Below the pieces are notes generated by a model. The model worked only from the letters and a program-made list of their open reading frames with translations, did not search any database and was not told the origin of the DNA. The translations under genes were made by a program, and so were the position numbers. Shown piece after piece: positions 1 through 13,800 of a stretch of DNA of 64,000 bases. The first letter of the stretch is position 1; each line of letters starts with the position of its first letter. The stretch is from Struthio camelus (Eukaryota > Chordata > Aves > Struthioniformes > Struthionidae): positions 7,130,001 to 7,194,000 of the forward strand of contig NC_090951.1 in NCBI RefSeq assembly GCF_040807025.1. The letters run 5' to 3'.

Positions 1-1754
1 ATTCATAGACATTGTCTCATAGACAACAACTGCAGCATATTGAATCTCATACTGAAGAATCATTTCACAGTGCTTTAGCGTATGCTTTAGTGCTATCTCT
101 TCGCATCTTTATCAGAAGCCCATATATGTCATCATTCATCTCTTTCCTTGAAACAACAGAATTTGCTTTTTTTTTTTTTTTAAGTGATCCCTTTGACTCT
201 AGCAGAAAAGGGATCTATGTGCAGATTTGCCCTTCGAGGAAGGTGAAGGATGCAGCTGGAGTTCCAAATAATCTGGATTTGGGCTTTGTCTAGTTCTTTT
301 TGGGCCTATGAATGCAGAAGAAATCTGACAAATTAATCTGCCTTGGGAGGGAGATGCTTTACCACAGCCACCAGATACACAGTTGTGATCAGGATGTTTT
401 TTATTATGAGAATTAACACTCTACAGGGCAGGGGAAATGGGGGGAGGAGGGCTTCAACGCAGAGGTGAGCCTGAGCACCAGTCAAAAATCACTGTCTTTG
501 CAAATATCCCCTGCATTCCTGCATGGAAGGGGTTCTTGGGGAGCTTTTTAAATAAATCAACAGCGGTCTCTTCTCCCCAGCAGTATTTCTTGATGATGAC
601 AGAGCCCCTCTTTCCCTTCCCCCCTTGCTATCAGCTGGCTAATCTGCCTGCACATTCTGACACACAGCTGCGAGAGATGAAAACTGTACTGTTGATAGAT
701 GAAACTTTGGATAAGATTACATGGTTTTGAATATCTTGATGACATATTTGTCTGAAAAGTCTTTTAGAGGACAGCCTAATATAAATGCACGGAAATGTTT
801 CTAATGACTAGCATTTGTCTACGTACTTGGTTTGGAAGATTAACATTCACGTGTTCTTCGACTGTCATTTGCATTTGTATGTGGAGGCAAACTTTTCAAT
901 AATCACTTCTTCATGCCGAGAAGAGTTAACAATTTATTCAAAATACACAAGGCCAAATTAGTCCCTTCTGTAAGGCTGGGCGCCTTGGTGGAGTTGCACC
1001 AGTGGTGGATGTGGCTTCACTGCCTTCTGCAGCAGCCTCAGCCACATGCTGGGGGACAGCGTTCGCTGACCTTGCCTGTGGTAATGAGGGAAGTTCCCCC
1101 GTTTGAAAGACAGAGCGCGCTACAGAACAAAAACAAACAAACAAAAAACAAGGTCAGGACAATTGCATCTTTCAGCTCTTTTGCTGTGCTGAACCCTGGG
1201 TTGTTTTCTATTTTGATAAATGAATGCAGTAAGACTTATTGTACTGTTTTTAGTCTTATTTTCAAAATGCCCAGTTGTGTGGTTGGTTCTCCTCAGTCCC
1301 GTTTTTCAACTGGGGGAGGGCACACAAAGCCTTACTGGGGTAAGTATTGTGTCTTGCATTGAGAGTGGAGTACCAGCTGCTTTGGAATCCTGCCCTGGCC
1401 TAAGGTCTTCTGAATTTTAGGTGCCTTAATCGCTTTAGAGAGTTGGCCTTCAAGCACTTTTGGAAAAAAAGAAGCTTCCATTACTAAAACAAGTACTTTG
1501 GGATACATTGTCCATGTTCCCTGGGCTAAAGTTTACAGCATATGGCCTCAAGCTGCACTTGGTCCCATTCAGGCCAGAGCAAGGAGTGTCTATATGCATT
1601 TACTGGCAACAGTCAGCCCTAAATTTTGTCATGATGTGACAAATGTTGACTGAGGAACTTCCTTACTGAGGGTCTAAAGGGGCTTACAAATAGCTTTGTG
1701 GACTACACGTTAACATGCATCTTTACATTGTCCGGTAATTATGCAAAAAATAAT

Positions 1755-1790
1755 TAGGGCTTATCTGTGCTGTAGTAATGTGACGCCGCT
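1755..1790 (+). repeat. Possible hAT-like MITE terminus
   Basis: The motif TAGGGCTTATCTGTGC resembles the terminus at 45935 and the reverse complement of the end near 34590. No matching second end was found nearby, so this is at best a truncated relic. Family assignment is inference from the shared terminal motif. Confidence 0.3.
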
Positions 1791-2229
1791 ACCCTCTTCC
1801 TTCCCACAGGCAATATAAACTTAAGATACTGGTCAAGTCTGGCCCCTGGACGATAGGTTCCAGGTATCTGGGCTGCAAAATGTAACTCAACGGTACAAAG
1901 CTGTGCTTCCTAATTATGGAACGCTCTTTCTAGGGAGTGCAAGAAAGGGAACCACGGCACTCGCAAAGCTGGAGTATGCTCGGTGCAGCTAGAAGGAGAG
2001 ATGGTCATGTGGGAAGGGGAGTTGCAGGGCTGAATATTTTATGAAACATGGATGGGGTGAGGAGAGATGAGCACTTGGAGAAGATGGCGGAGCCGTTCAA
2101 TCTGAACGTGTGTATCTCCAAGGGCTTCCTCCATATGCTTAAACATAAATGAACCTTTCAATCTGTTTTTAGGGAGCTTGAAACCAGCACCAGGAAATTG
2201 GTACGCACCACTGTGCACCATGAATGTTA

Positions 2230-2345
2230 TTTGTACAGTGGACATTGTGCATTTGTACAATGTACTTTTGTACAAATGTACATTTTTACATTGGACCTGT
2301 GGCATATATATGCCACAGGAGGCATATGGTCCTCCTGTGACAGGA
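2230..2345. repeat. Cluster of TGTAC motifs and a perfect 24-bp palindrome
   Basis: Five GTAC cores occur between 2233 and 2281. They are followed by a perfect 24-bp palindrome at 2296-2319, whose half is CCTGTGGCATAT and which is followed directly by its reverse complement. A smaller interrupted inverted repeat (CTCCTGT/ACAGGAG) follows near 2332-2347. No gene is associated. Confidence 0.7.
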
Positions 2346-2700
2346 GAAGGTGCTCCACTTTATGTTGCTGGCTGTTGTTCTGGGCTCTCCAGAAGTTGTG
2401 CAAGCTCTTAAGAAAGATGCTGTACCTTCCACTAGCAAGGAGAAGACCACAAAGCAACCTCCTCTGTGCAGGGGGACTTGGCTAGGAGGACCACCATATA
2501 CATCCCCAATAAGCGGTTCACTTGTCCTCCTGGTTAACACACACTAGTGTATTGTTTTCCAATGACTTATCACTGCCATAAGACTTCTGCTTATGGATTA
2601 GGTATTTTAGCCTGGAAGAGTTATTCAGAGCTAAACTTTTCATAAAATTTGAAAATAGCACCCATTACTTGGCTGCTTCTCTTGAGCTCTGCATGTGTTC

Positions 2701-2703
<3 letters not shown>

Positions 2704-2734
<31 letters not shown>
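2704..2734 (+). repeat. Poly(A) tract, 31 A
   Basis: An uninterrupted A run. It may be a simple repeat or the tail of an old retrotransposed copy; flanking target-site duplication is not convincing. Confidence 0.8.
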
Positions 2735-2737
<3 letters not shown>

Positions 2738-4899
2738 TCTCAGTTGAGCATGTCTTTGTCTGGCAATGTTGTACAATCACAGATATAATTTCATTTTGCT
2801 TTCTCTTCGCTTGCCAGTGTGTCTCTGTAGACTTGCACTGACACTCTTTCCCCTTTCGGAATATGTTGACATCTTGATGTCTTCTCTATAGACTCACACT
2901 GACACAGCGCTAGGAACTTTGTGATGACACCGCATCCCACGTTAGCGAATAGCGAAATAGCCCTGTCACAAACTATATTATGAAATATCAAGACTGTTTA
3001 AAAATGTACTATTCAAAAAAAAAAAAGAACTGAAGGCCTTGAGCTTACCTTGAGAACTGACCTGCTCCATTATATACAAACATGAATGTTTAAGTAGAGG
3101 ATTTTAACCTGTGCCAAATATACATTAATGCCCACACATTATCAAAATTTGCATTAACTAGGAATGGTATTCTTGTGAACACACTGTGCAATACTTGTCC
3201 AATATAGGTCCTTTGAAATACTGGTTGAACTGATATTTAATACAAAATGTTTTCTTCTTTGTGAGATGTACAACAACCAAACTTGAACGAGCCAAATTCT
3301 GGTATTTTTTCCAGTGTTATGAATATTCTTTGTGCTAAATACAGAATTCAGTATTCTTCCTTTCAGAAACGGTGTAATAAATTATTCCAGTGCACCCGGT
3401 TAATTTCTTTTGAAAATGACTCCAATACACATTATTACTTTCTACTGAAAATGACTTTGATGCTTGACAGGGCTTTGTCAGAGTTTATTAATGAAGGCCT
3501 CATTATGTTTGGCAACAAGTGTTTTTTCAGTTTCTTTTGACAGTTACGGGAATCTAAAATAGGTCAGCTGAAGATGGGTAAGACTGTCCATACTTTACCA
3601 CTTTGCCACGTTTTTTTTTTAACAGTTAAAGGCTGCAACCAGTGCAAAATAAGAATGAGGAAAATAATTTTAAAAGAGGTGTAGCTGTTAAAGAGATTTT
3701 TTTCATTAATATTTGGGACAGTCATTGGATCTGGGATGAGCTAACTTGGACAAATCAACACGTTAAGACAAATAGTTTTGATTTCATTGTTTGTTTTTGG
3801 AGGGGAAAAAAAAATTTGCTTAAGAATGTTGGAGAGGTGATTTTTGTCTCTTGATCCAAAAAGTAATTAATAGGGCCAGCAGACCTGCAGTTGGAATTTG
3901 ATCACAGAGGACAGAGTTCATGAGACAAATTCAACCCTAGTTTAAATGCTACATGGTCTAACGAGTCTTAGTATCTATGTTATTTTCTTAAATGTCTGCC
4001 TTGCAGACACCTCAGATCTGGAATCTGAAAATCCAGCTGTGTCCTTGCTGCTTCTCACAACATCATGTAATTAGAACGTGCTGATAACTTTGTTGATGCA
4101 CGAGAGATAAAAATCCATTCCACCTCCTGCTGGTGGTAAAAGCGTGGTTTCATCAGGAAAGAGAACACATATGAATTAAAAACACACTGAGGAAGACAGC
4201 ATCATTTTCACCAAGACACTTTTCTGACATCACCGCCATCAGCATATGCTACGTACTATTGCTTTGTGGCTTGAATTGCGTTACTCTCAGCCTGAAGTTG
4301 CATTAATCAGGACTGCGTGGTGCTAGGCACTGCACAGAACAAGAAGACGTGTCCATGTCCCTGGAAACGCTCCTGTCAGGAAGCAAGTGCTCCAGCAGCA
4401 GAGCTTTCCGAGGCGTTTCTGCCGCTCCAGAGTCAAGCCGCTATCAGAGCTTGCTTGTCTCGTGCAACCCAGAACAGGCTTGTCACGCAGTTTTTTTATG
4501 AGTAGGGAACATGACATTTAGTCAAGCTTTCCATGCTAAGAATTTCATGTTACATATTGTTAAAGATGACTGAAATAGGTTATGTACACATCAAAATAAG
4601 TGAACTTTTACCTTTCCTATTGCAAGTTATCCGTGACATCCTTGGAAATCATTGACTTCTCAGCTATTGACATTGTTGGGGGAAGGGGAAAAAGGTTCAT
4701 CTTGCAGGAAATGCTGACTCAGAGATTTCTCAAGAAAATCTACTTTCTTAGCTGAAGAAAAAGATTCATTATTTGCTCATCTTGATGAAATCTAATTGTG
4801 ATATTTATATTCTGTATTAATTTGATTCAGTAAAGATTTCTGAGACAGGCAAAGCCGCCAATCGTAATAATTTGTTCTGAAGCTTTTATTACCGTTGTG

Positions 4900-7800
4900 T
4901 TTTGAATACAGGTACTAAAACAACAGTGGAGCAGCAAATGCTAGCCCTTGCATATTGCTTAAGATGCTACCTATGCAATTCCTAAAAATATGAGCTCTAC
5001 TCCTAATGGGAGTAAGTAACAAAGCTCCCATTGACTTCAGTTGGATATGGATTTCATCTGGTAAATATAGGGCATAATCTTGGGGTGGTGTTGCTTGCTG
5101 AAGAACAGTTAAAGCCATTTGCAAGGAACAGTTTCCATTAGCTTTGAGTTCTCCTTTGTACTTTAGAAAATAGAGTCACATTCTGTATATAAAATTGCAT
5201 GAAAAAAAAAAGTTTTTCTTTTAAGTTGAGCAAACATGCTTAAAAAGAGCAGGCTGTTGGTACCAGTAGCTGTGACTTAGTATATATTTTTTTCTGCACT
5301 TTCAAATACTCATTACAATTCCTACATATTTTATAGCAATATCGCACAATAAACATTTCTTTTCTGATTAAGGGATTGAAAGGGAACTGAATTATAAACA
5401 GTATTAATATAAGAGGGAATTTGTATCCTGTGCTCTGTAGGCCTGAGTTTATATGACCTTAAACAATCGGTCTGAAGAAGTCACATCAGCTGCTGTACAC
5501 ATTCCACATTACTGAGGAATTAAATTAAGCAGCTTTAATATCTGTGAAATGGCACAGGCCTGAAAGAGAATCGTTCCAATTTATGGACTTTGTATCTGAT
5601 TTACTAGTGCATGTCTAGCAATTTCAGAGCCACCAATTGCTTTAAGACCACCTCCAAAGTGTTTTTATCACTTACAGTAAATGTGCTAACATAATGTTTT
5701 AATTAAACATTTAAAGTGCATCAAACAAATTTATTGATAGTGCCAGAAAAAGAAGAAGAAGAAGGAGAAATTCTGCTATTTGCAAAATCTCCTGATGTAT
5801 GCACCGTGTTGTGACCCTGGTAAGATTGCTCTTAAACATTTCAGCTAGTGTCTATAAATTAAAAAAAAAAAGCTTTCCCTCCCCTCCAGTTCCCTCGTTT
5901 TCCTTCTCCAACCTCCAGATCATACTTTGTGCATAAAATTATGGTAAGAGCATGTTGAAAGCTATTCAGCTATAATATCAAATGGTTGTGAACACTGCAT
6001 TTATTTTTGCTTCTTGAACACAGGCCTGATATTGAAATGATATAAAAGTCCCAGCAGCACTTTATATTGATGTTGGCATTAAAAATGCTTTTTCCGTTAG
6101 TGAGAGAGGAGTTCCCCCTTAAAAAAAATAAAAGCCAATACCAGGCCTATCAAAACTTTATCATCCTGTTACCACTTGGGCACTGTATTAAATATTCACA
6201 GCTGAAGCTGGTTTTCATTAAAAATCTTTTTCCCTTCTGCACTGGGGATCGCAGAACTGACACAGATCCAGCATTCCTATAACCCTTTAAAAAGAGAGCG
6301 CTCGGCATTGCGTCGACAGCACTGAAAAGACGCATTCAAGTTTCCTTAGTCCCCGGTTTGGTGCTCGCAGGAACGATGCAGGGTGGCAGGGGCAAAGACC
6401 AGCCCCAGGAGCGCCGGGGTCCTTCCCACCGGCTGCTCCGGTTCTGTGCGGTACTTGCCGTGGAGGTGGACCTCGGGGCGTGCGGCACAGCAGCTCACTG
6501 CAGAGGAGCGAGCTGCAGAGGGCTAAAATGTGATTTACGCTTTATGGCATCAAAACCATGGGCATGTTATTTGTATACATAATATAGCTTGGGTTTTCTT
6601 AGTGAGGGGAAGAGTATTTTGTCTTCCTTAGTAAGCGTTTGTTTTAGAGGCTGATAATCGTGGCAGGTTTGGTTTCCTATATCTTTTCTTGCATACATCA
6701 GTTGTTGTGTAAGAGAGAACAACTAAATACACTGGGTACAATATGAATGGAAATCATATTTCCATACCAAGCAGACTTACAGATGCCTGGAGGTTGGAAT
6801 CTAAGCAATTCCCGTTAAGAGCAGTACTGCCTGCTAATAAACTGATACACAAATGTGAAGCACATTTCATGTATTTTATATTATATTTGTATTATATTAT
6901 ATATCATCCACAACTGAATTTGCTCCATTTGTTCAAACTCTGTAACTATAAGGATCACATGGTTGGAAAGGAAATGAGCAAGGAAACTGTAACCAAGGCA
7001 GAATGCCCTGACAGAGCTGAGAACCGGCTATTGCCGGGAGACTATTCTTACTTCTGTTTTAAAAAAAAAAAAAGAAGAAGAAGGAAAAAGAAGGAACATA
7101 GGTATTTTCCTCATTAGAGATCAGGACGTCATTTTTGCATGTCTTTCCACCACTAGCTACATGAAGGTTGCTGTATCATCTATCACAAGGTAGGACAATT
7201 ATTTTAATGGTCACCATTCAGGGACATGAGAACCACCACTAACTACATGCCTTGTGATCTCCCATCGTGTACTGACTCACACCAGCCCTGCCTTGGAAGA
7301 CAAAACTAATGCAGGCTGTTACTGTGGTTCAGGGTTACCTTGTGGTCCATGTCTATTATTGTCTCTCTTGTCTCCTGCTTTATATTTAACTCTTTGGGCA
7401 TTCTAGGATTTAGCATAATGGAGCCTAAACTGTGATGTGAGCCACTGAGCAGTAAAACAGGGTGAATGAGAAAGAAGTAATAATTGTGGCTTTCAGCATG
7501 AAGGTGGAGACATTTTCTGGAGGGAAAAAAAAAAAAAGAAATAAAGACCCCAGAAGAAGGGTGCAGCATTTCTCTTCATATCAGTTTATCATAGATGATT
7601 TACCATTGTGTTCTAGGGGACTGATTTTCAAAAAGAATGAATTTTGCATTAAATTCTGAGTATAGTTACTGGAGAAGATATGATGTTTGCCTATTCAGAT
7701 GATGAGCTGGATGCATAAGTGATCGCATCAATGGGTAATATGCACATTCAGTCATGCAAAAAATTTGCATGCCCTATAAAGACCTAAAAGTTGAACATCT

Positions 7801-10800
7801 GGCCTTTTCTGTGGCACCTCAATTTTGTATCAATGTCTCCTATTCTTTGAAAGGTTTATTCCTAAAACCGTCAGATCATCACAGTCTTGATACAACATTC
7901 ATTGCACACTGTTCATAAATGAGCCAAGCTCAGCTGTGGTTGGAATGACTTTAATTGCTCTGTATTATAGATGTTATGTTTACCATGTGGTCCTTGAGTT
8001 GTGCGTAACCGGACATCCATGAAAGAAAAGGTGGTGCAATTCTTCCACTATGTAGGGCAGTCTGTATTTTGACCTAATGGAAAAGCTTCATTAAACTTCT
8101 GTGACATATGCTTTATGTGCAGTTGATAGCCAAAGAGAGTCAGACAATAACTCTTTACTTCTAACCAGCTTTTATATTTTCCAGAAAAATATAATTAATT
8201 GCTAGTACAAAGTGTGAGGAAAGACCATCTAAAATGAGGTGAAGTAAAGTATCAGGTACCATTCCCTTCCCTGAGCTTTGTCCTGCAGGCTGCTCAGCTA
8301 ACTGCTGTTGCATCCAAGTCTTCTGCTAGATTTTCGAGTAAGGTAGAAAGTTACACTTACCCAGGACGTTGTAAATCGTGATGTTATTTTTCTATCCTAT
8401 TACTTTGGAAGGATAGCGATGAAAGTTGCTCCTAACCAGAAAGACTGGTGCACCAAGCGCTTCTCTAGTGTCTGTCTACTACTGCCTGGCTGCTGATGCT
8501 GAAGAGCATTAATATGCTATGGGAGCTCCCTCCTCATAGCAAGTCCTCCACTTCTCATTGTCTTTATTTTTGTAATTTTGCCCTTGCCCCAGCCACTCTA
8601 AGCCTCTGAAGAAGTTTGGATTTGGACTTTGCAGCTCATGCATCCCAGTATATTAGTTAGGAGACCTGTGAAACCGAGGAAGGAAAGTAAGTTATTAGCT
8701 GAAGTTCCCAAATGAAGAGCCAAATGCCGAAAAAAGGTCCTATGCTTTTATTCAGCCTCAGCTGAGGCAAAATTCTTGAGTAGCATCAATAAAACTATCT
8801 GTTAAGTTCCTGTCGCCATCCTTACAGTCTGGGTGGCAATGTAAGAGGTGCTTGACTTGCAGATTCTCAGCCTGGGTTTGCAGGACTGTGATTCAGGAAA
8901 TTTAATCACATTAGAGTTGAAACACACTTTCTCTGGAAGTCAGCGGGACGGGAGGCTAACGCTGTCTCACTCCCATCACGTTACTGAAACAGAGACATCC
9001 TTCTGACGCGTTTTGGTTGTAGGACAAAAGTCTGGAGAAGAAAAGGGGCCCTTTTGCTTCTCTTATAAATTTGGTCACAGCTCCTCCTGATGAGCGCCCG
9101 TTTGCTCTCAGAAGCAAAGCAGTGATGCCCACTGGTCTCCCTGCGGCCTCTCACACTGCAGGAGGCTGTCTAGTCATTTTTCTGTTTAAAATTATGAAAG
9201 AGCTAATGCACCTGACTGGAAGCCCTGTTTCTATCCTGCCAGCTGCTGTCACAGACTAAAAAAGGAGGAGGATGGTCTCCAAGCCTCCCTATTGTTTAAA
9301 GGCAGGTGGTAGAGAAGGTAATGATGGGGGTTACGAGTCCTTCCCGTGTATGCAGAAAAGGTGCTCTTTTCATGCTTGTACTTCTGACCCCAAGGTCAAG
9401 TTCCAGATAGTTGTGAATGTAAAGTTTAGTTACGTTTCAGAAAAGCCATGGGAAGCCTAAAACCGAATTCTTTATTTTCCATTAGGAAATCCGGTAACAG
9501 CACTACTCTGAGATTGTATCTGCAGTTTTGTAGCACCTTTGCTGCAAATAGGCATTGCAGGAACTCCAGGTGGGTTCCTTGCCAGCAGTCAGAAAGGAAT
9601 TCCTACTCAAGCAGGAAAATCCTCTCTGAGGAAGGGTACCCTGGGGAAATGAAAGGATAGACCCTCAGGAACTATCAATCTCCTCTGCTGGTCTAACAAC
9701 AGTTTGCCCTGCTGAGGCCCATGCATGGGGTGTTTACCTGTCTGACTTAGCCATAGAAAATGAAGAGGAGGTTAACAATTAATCTCTGCAGCTGGCAACT
9801 GCTGTAGTGAGTTGACAGGGTGGTGCATATTTTTCCATATACCAAGAAGGTTTTGCAGCACTGGAGTGACCAAATATTAGGGTTCACGTGTGGTACCTTG
9901 CCCCAGACACTTACAATTCAAGGCACTACTTGACCTTGATAGAGTCAACTGCACTGACCTGTTTAATTTTGGTGATATGGAGGTGTTGGCATCCCGATTC
10001 TTCACTGCAGCAGTGTGCATCCAGCTATAGAATCAGCCTTGCATTCCCAGCCGTACTTGCAGAATAATGTGGCATGATGTGTATCTTTCCTTTGAATCTG
10101 CAAGGGTAGATTTACTAATAACAGGACATTTGAGTAGTGTGGAAAACTGTGGAAACTTTATGGTATATCACCCCTCTTATTAGTGGCTCCTAGTGCTTTA
10201 TTTTGGGTCATCAGCTGCAAAAGGATAGAGCCAAGTGCTGCTGAAATCAACTTTAAGCTGAACCCTGAATTTCAGGCAGATAAAAAAAAAAATCACTGCT
10301 AAAAAGACTGCAGGAGATGGACTCTAAACCTGCTGGGGCTAAAGTAACACCAAAAAGTGCTAACCTTCCACTACATGTGGCCTGTCCCTAAGTAGTTCAA
10401 TACTTACGTTAACAACTATGTAAGGTGTAAATCTGGAGAAGGGACAAGAAGAAATAAAGAGAGAAACTGCCCTACCTGTCTCCCGCTCCGCAGGGAATAA
10501 CATGGGCTATATTCACAGTAACTGGCTCTAGTAAATGCTGTAAACGGAGGCGGGGGGAAAGCAGCGGCTGAAATCTCTGCGCAAATTGCAGGGAGACAAT
10601 CCTGTATCTCCAGATCTCGCTATCAGTCTAATTCCAGCGCTGTGCAAATAAATAAGATCTACCATTGCTAAAGCCCTTAAACCCCTTTGTACCCCAAGTT
10701 AAGTACTGGTGTCCGGGTCGTATCTTTCAAACTAGTTAGTATTTCTGGGAACTAAACAGACAATTTCAGGTACGGAAAGATCCCCTCCAGCAATATCATG

Positions 10801-13800
10801 CGGTCACAGCTTCTTGTTTGCCCAGAGGAGTAACTGCAGGGAGCGCGTGATCGGTGTGTTTTGTCGTGCAGGACATCTCAGGCCTTGCTTTAAGAAGAGG
10901 CACTATAGCATCTGCTTTTCACCATGAGTAGTAGGTGTACGAACGTGCTGGCACCTCGAGCAAGTGGCTTCTGGGGCACAGGCAATAGTTTTTTTGCTTT
11001 TCACGAGCAAAGCTGGTCTTGAGAGCAGAGGAGAAAAATGCTGAAAGCGGTGGTTGCATTTTAGATACTTGTAGCATCTCATGTGCATCCATTAGGGAAG
11101 GATTAAACAGACATCATTAGATAAATTCTTTCTGAAAGACGGTTCTGCAAAAGGATTCGAGTGCATACCTACTCCACGTCCTGCTTGAAGTACTAACGCT
11201 GCTCCAGCAGTAGAAGCAAATGCCTTTTGAAGGAAGTTCAGAGTCACAGCGCAGTTGCTTGGCTTTATAGTTTGCTAGCTGCATGTCATCTTTGAAGGCT
11301 GGGAAATTGCAGTGGCAGGACGGCGATTCCCAGCCGAGTGAAGCAGACACTCGACACATTTCATCCCTTGCAATTAAGGGAGAAGCAGAACTGGGGAAAA
11401 AATCAAGCCGTGTTTTAATAATAGACCACTCCCTTACCTAGATGAAGTACAAGTGTCACACTTTCACAGACATGTGCCAGGACCGATTCTAAGCGCAGAC
11501 AGTAATAAACACATGAGAATTTTGCATGAAAAACCCACACTTTTAAGACTTGGTGTATTGCTCTTAGTCATTTACACACATCCTTCTAAAGGGAGGAAGA
11601 TTAAACATAATCAAAATCTATGTGCAAATTACCAAGTCAAATGCTGCTGTTCTACTCTGTTCTCTTTTAATATCAGAGAGCAAAGCTCATGGTGCAAAAA
11701 ATACAATCTTGTGATAAAATGACTAATACATGACTAAAGCCGTTTTCCATTGTGCAGGCATAGCTCTGGGGATCATTTGTTTTTCATGGTAGATCCCTCA
11801 GACAGTGAATTCCTCTGGTGGTTGGTATTATATTAATGACCAGGACTGTTAGTCACCTCAAGGGAGCTGAAATAGGATGCCACTCTGGTTGCCATTATTA
11901 ATTCCAACTGCAGGTGTGAAAATTAATTTCATGGGTATTTTTATCCTTTCCTTTTAGTTAAGGATTAAAGTTTCTGAATGACCCAGGCTCCGGATGGAGA
12001 CAAAGCTGAACTGGATCTACCTAGAGCTCCCATAGCGGTGAGCTAATTTTAATGGAGGAGGAGGAGGAGGAAAAAAGGGGGCATAAGACTTTCCATCCCT
12101 CTCTGGCTGAAGACAATTAATGACACTGAAAGATATCAGATGTCATCATGACATACACTTCTTTGCACCAAGACTCTATAAAGCAACCCAGTAAATTGCA
12201 GGTTGTTTTCATTTCTGCGGAAGAATAACGCATTTGCCAATAGTGGGAGAAAAAAGGAGAAGTTAAATATATCAAACTAAATCAAATGTAGCTGATTAGA
12301 AAGCTACAGTTTCCATTTGCTGGCACTCGTACTGTTTTCACATAGATTTTCTGACAGATGCTGCTATATCTACATAGTCAAGAAGACAGTTGCAGCAGCC
12401 AAGCTCCTGACACAGAAATCCAACCTGGCGTCATTGGCTCTAGGTGGAGTTTGGCTGTAATATTTGGGGAACGGGAGGGGAAAGGATGGGAGGAGAGTCA
12501 CCTCACCTTGGCCGGAGAGGGTAGGAGACGTAGTCAGCTGGATCAGTTAAGGAGGGGCAGGCGAGGAAGGGGGAAATACCTTCCCCATCCCCCCCGGTTT
12601 CTACCCATGATTAAGCCTCGACTCCTGCCAGTTTGAGTGGCAAAGGTGTTGGCTCCAAAACTGTCTAGTACTCATTCACACCTCCTCCTGCCAAAACCCC
12701 GTGACGAATGCTCGGAAGATAAGCAGGTTAGGCCAGATTCGGTCAGATAATTAAAGGTTGGCGGTAACCTAAGATCCTTATGTGCTCTCATACGTACAGC
12801 TCATCTGGGGTTTGGATTTATAGTGCGTTGCGCTCATAACCACCTTTCATCCTGCAGCCCTCATCATGTCGGCGGCATCTTTGCCGCGCGGGCGAGTACG
12901 CTGCCCGTTCTCTAGGGGTAAGGAAGCCTTGCTCAGGAGCAGTGGCAGGTTTAGCGAGTGCCGAGCTCCCTTCTGCGTCTGGGCTGCGGTCATCAGCCCC
13001 GGCTCGATCTTTATTTCAAGTATCTCTCGTTATTGTTGCAGCCTTTTTGACCCGATCGCTCTAACCTTGCACCTCCTGTAGCCATTTCTATCAGTGCAAC
13101 TTGAGCGCACAGTAGGTGGAAAAGCTCCCGTTTGGCATTGGCTGCATTTTACACCCCTCTTCCTGTGCTGCGAATGACTGTGCTGGTATAGCTAGCTCTG
13201 AGTGACTGGAGAGGCTCGGCGCCAGCCCTTTTCTCTTATAATGAGCCTTTTTAGGTCATGTAAGCCAAGAACCTTGTGTTGCAAAAGACCCCATCCGTTA
13301 CTTTAAGCAGTTATCATGTTTTACTGTTTACACGGAGTAAGCCGAGGGCATGGCGCTCAGCCCATCACAGGCAGCACAGTTTATCACCCGAAAGTAATGA
13401 GTCTGTGCCATCTCTCCTGTCAAGACGTTAAATCACAGATTTGTTTAAAATTTACTTGAGTTCATAACTCTGAGTACAGAAAGACCATTTCAACCTGTAC
13501 AGTTACACATCAAAACATCACTTCAAAATTGCACCCTCCTCACCACTTACCGACGTTTGACTTTAAGAAAGAGCTAGCATACAACATTCCCGTATTTTTT
13601 CATGCTGCCATTGTGGCTGTTCCTTACTGTTGCAACAACTTAATGCAGAGCAGAAGGGGGAAAAGAAGCAATGATTTTTTTGACCTAAAAAAGATACAAA
13701 GGCAGTGTTCATATCACAGGACATTGCTGGGACAGCTCAGATATATAACATTAATATAACTCCCTATTCTCCTCCCTTAACTAATGTTAGTTTTCAGTTT

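Larger units (their letters stand above)
1..4900. other. Upstream intergenic DNA, no gene seen
   Basis: AT-rich non-coding DNA. The open frames are short and unrecognisable. It holds a palindrome cluster near 2.23-2.35 kb, a 31-base A run at 2704, and one candidate transposon terminus at 1755. The A run could mark a retrotransposed tail, but no matching gene body or clear target-site duplication is visible. Confidence 0.6.

Noticed and set aside
2039-2734. Processed pseudogene ending in the poly(A) tract at 2704
   Set aside because: ATGGCGGAGCCG near 2083 looks like a gene start, but the frame closes within about 25 codons, no known gene is recognised, and no clean target-site duplication flanks the A run.
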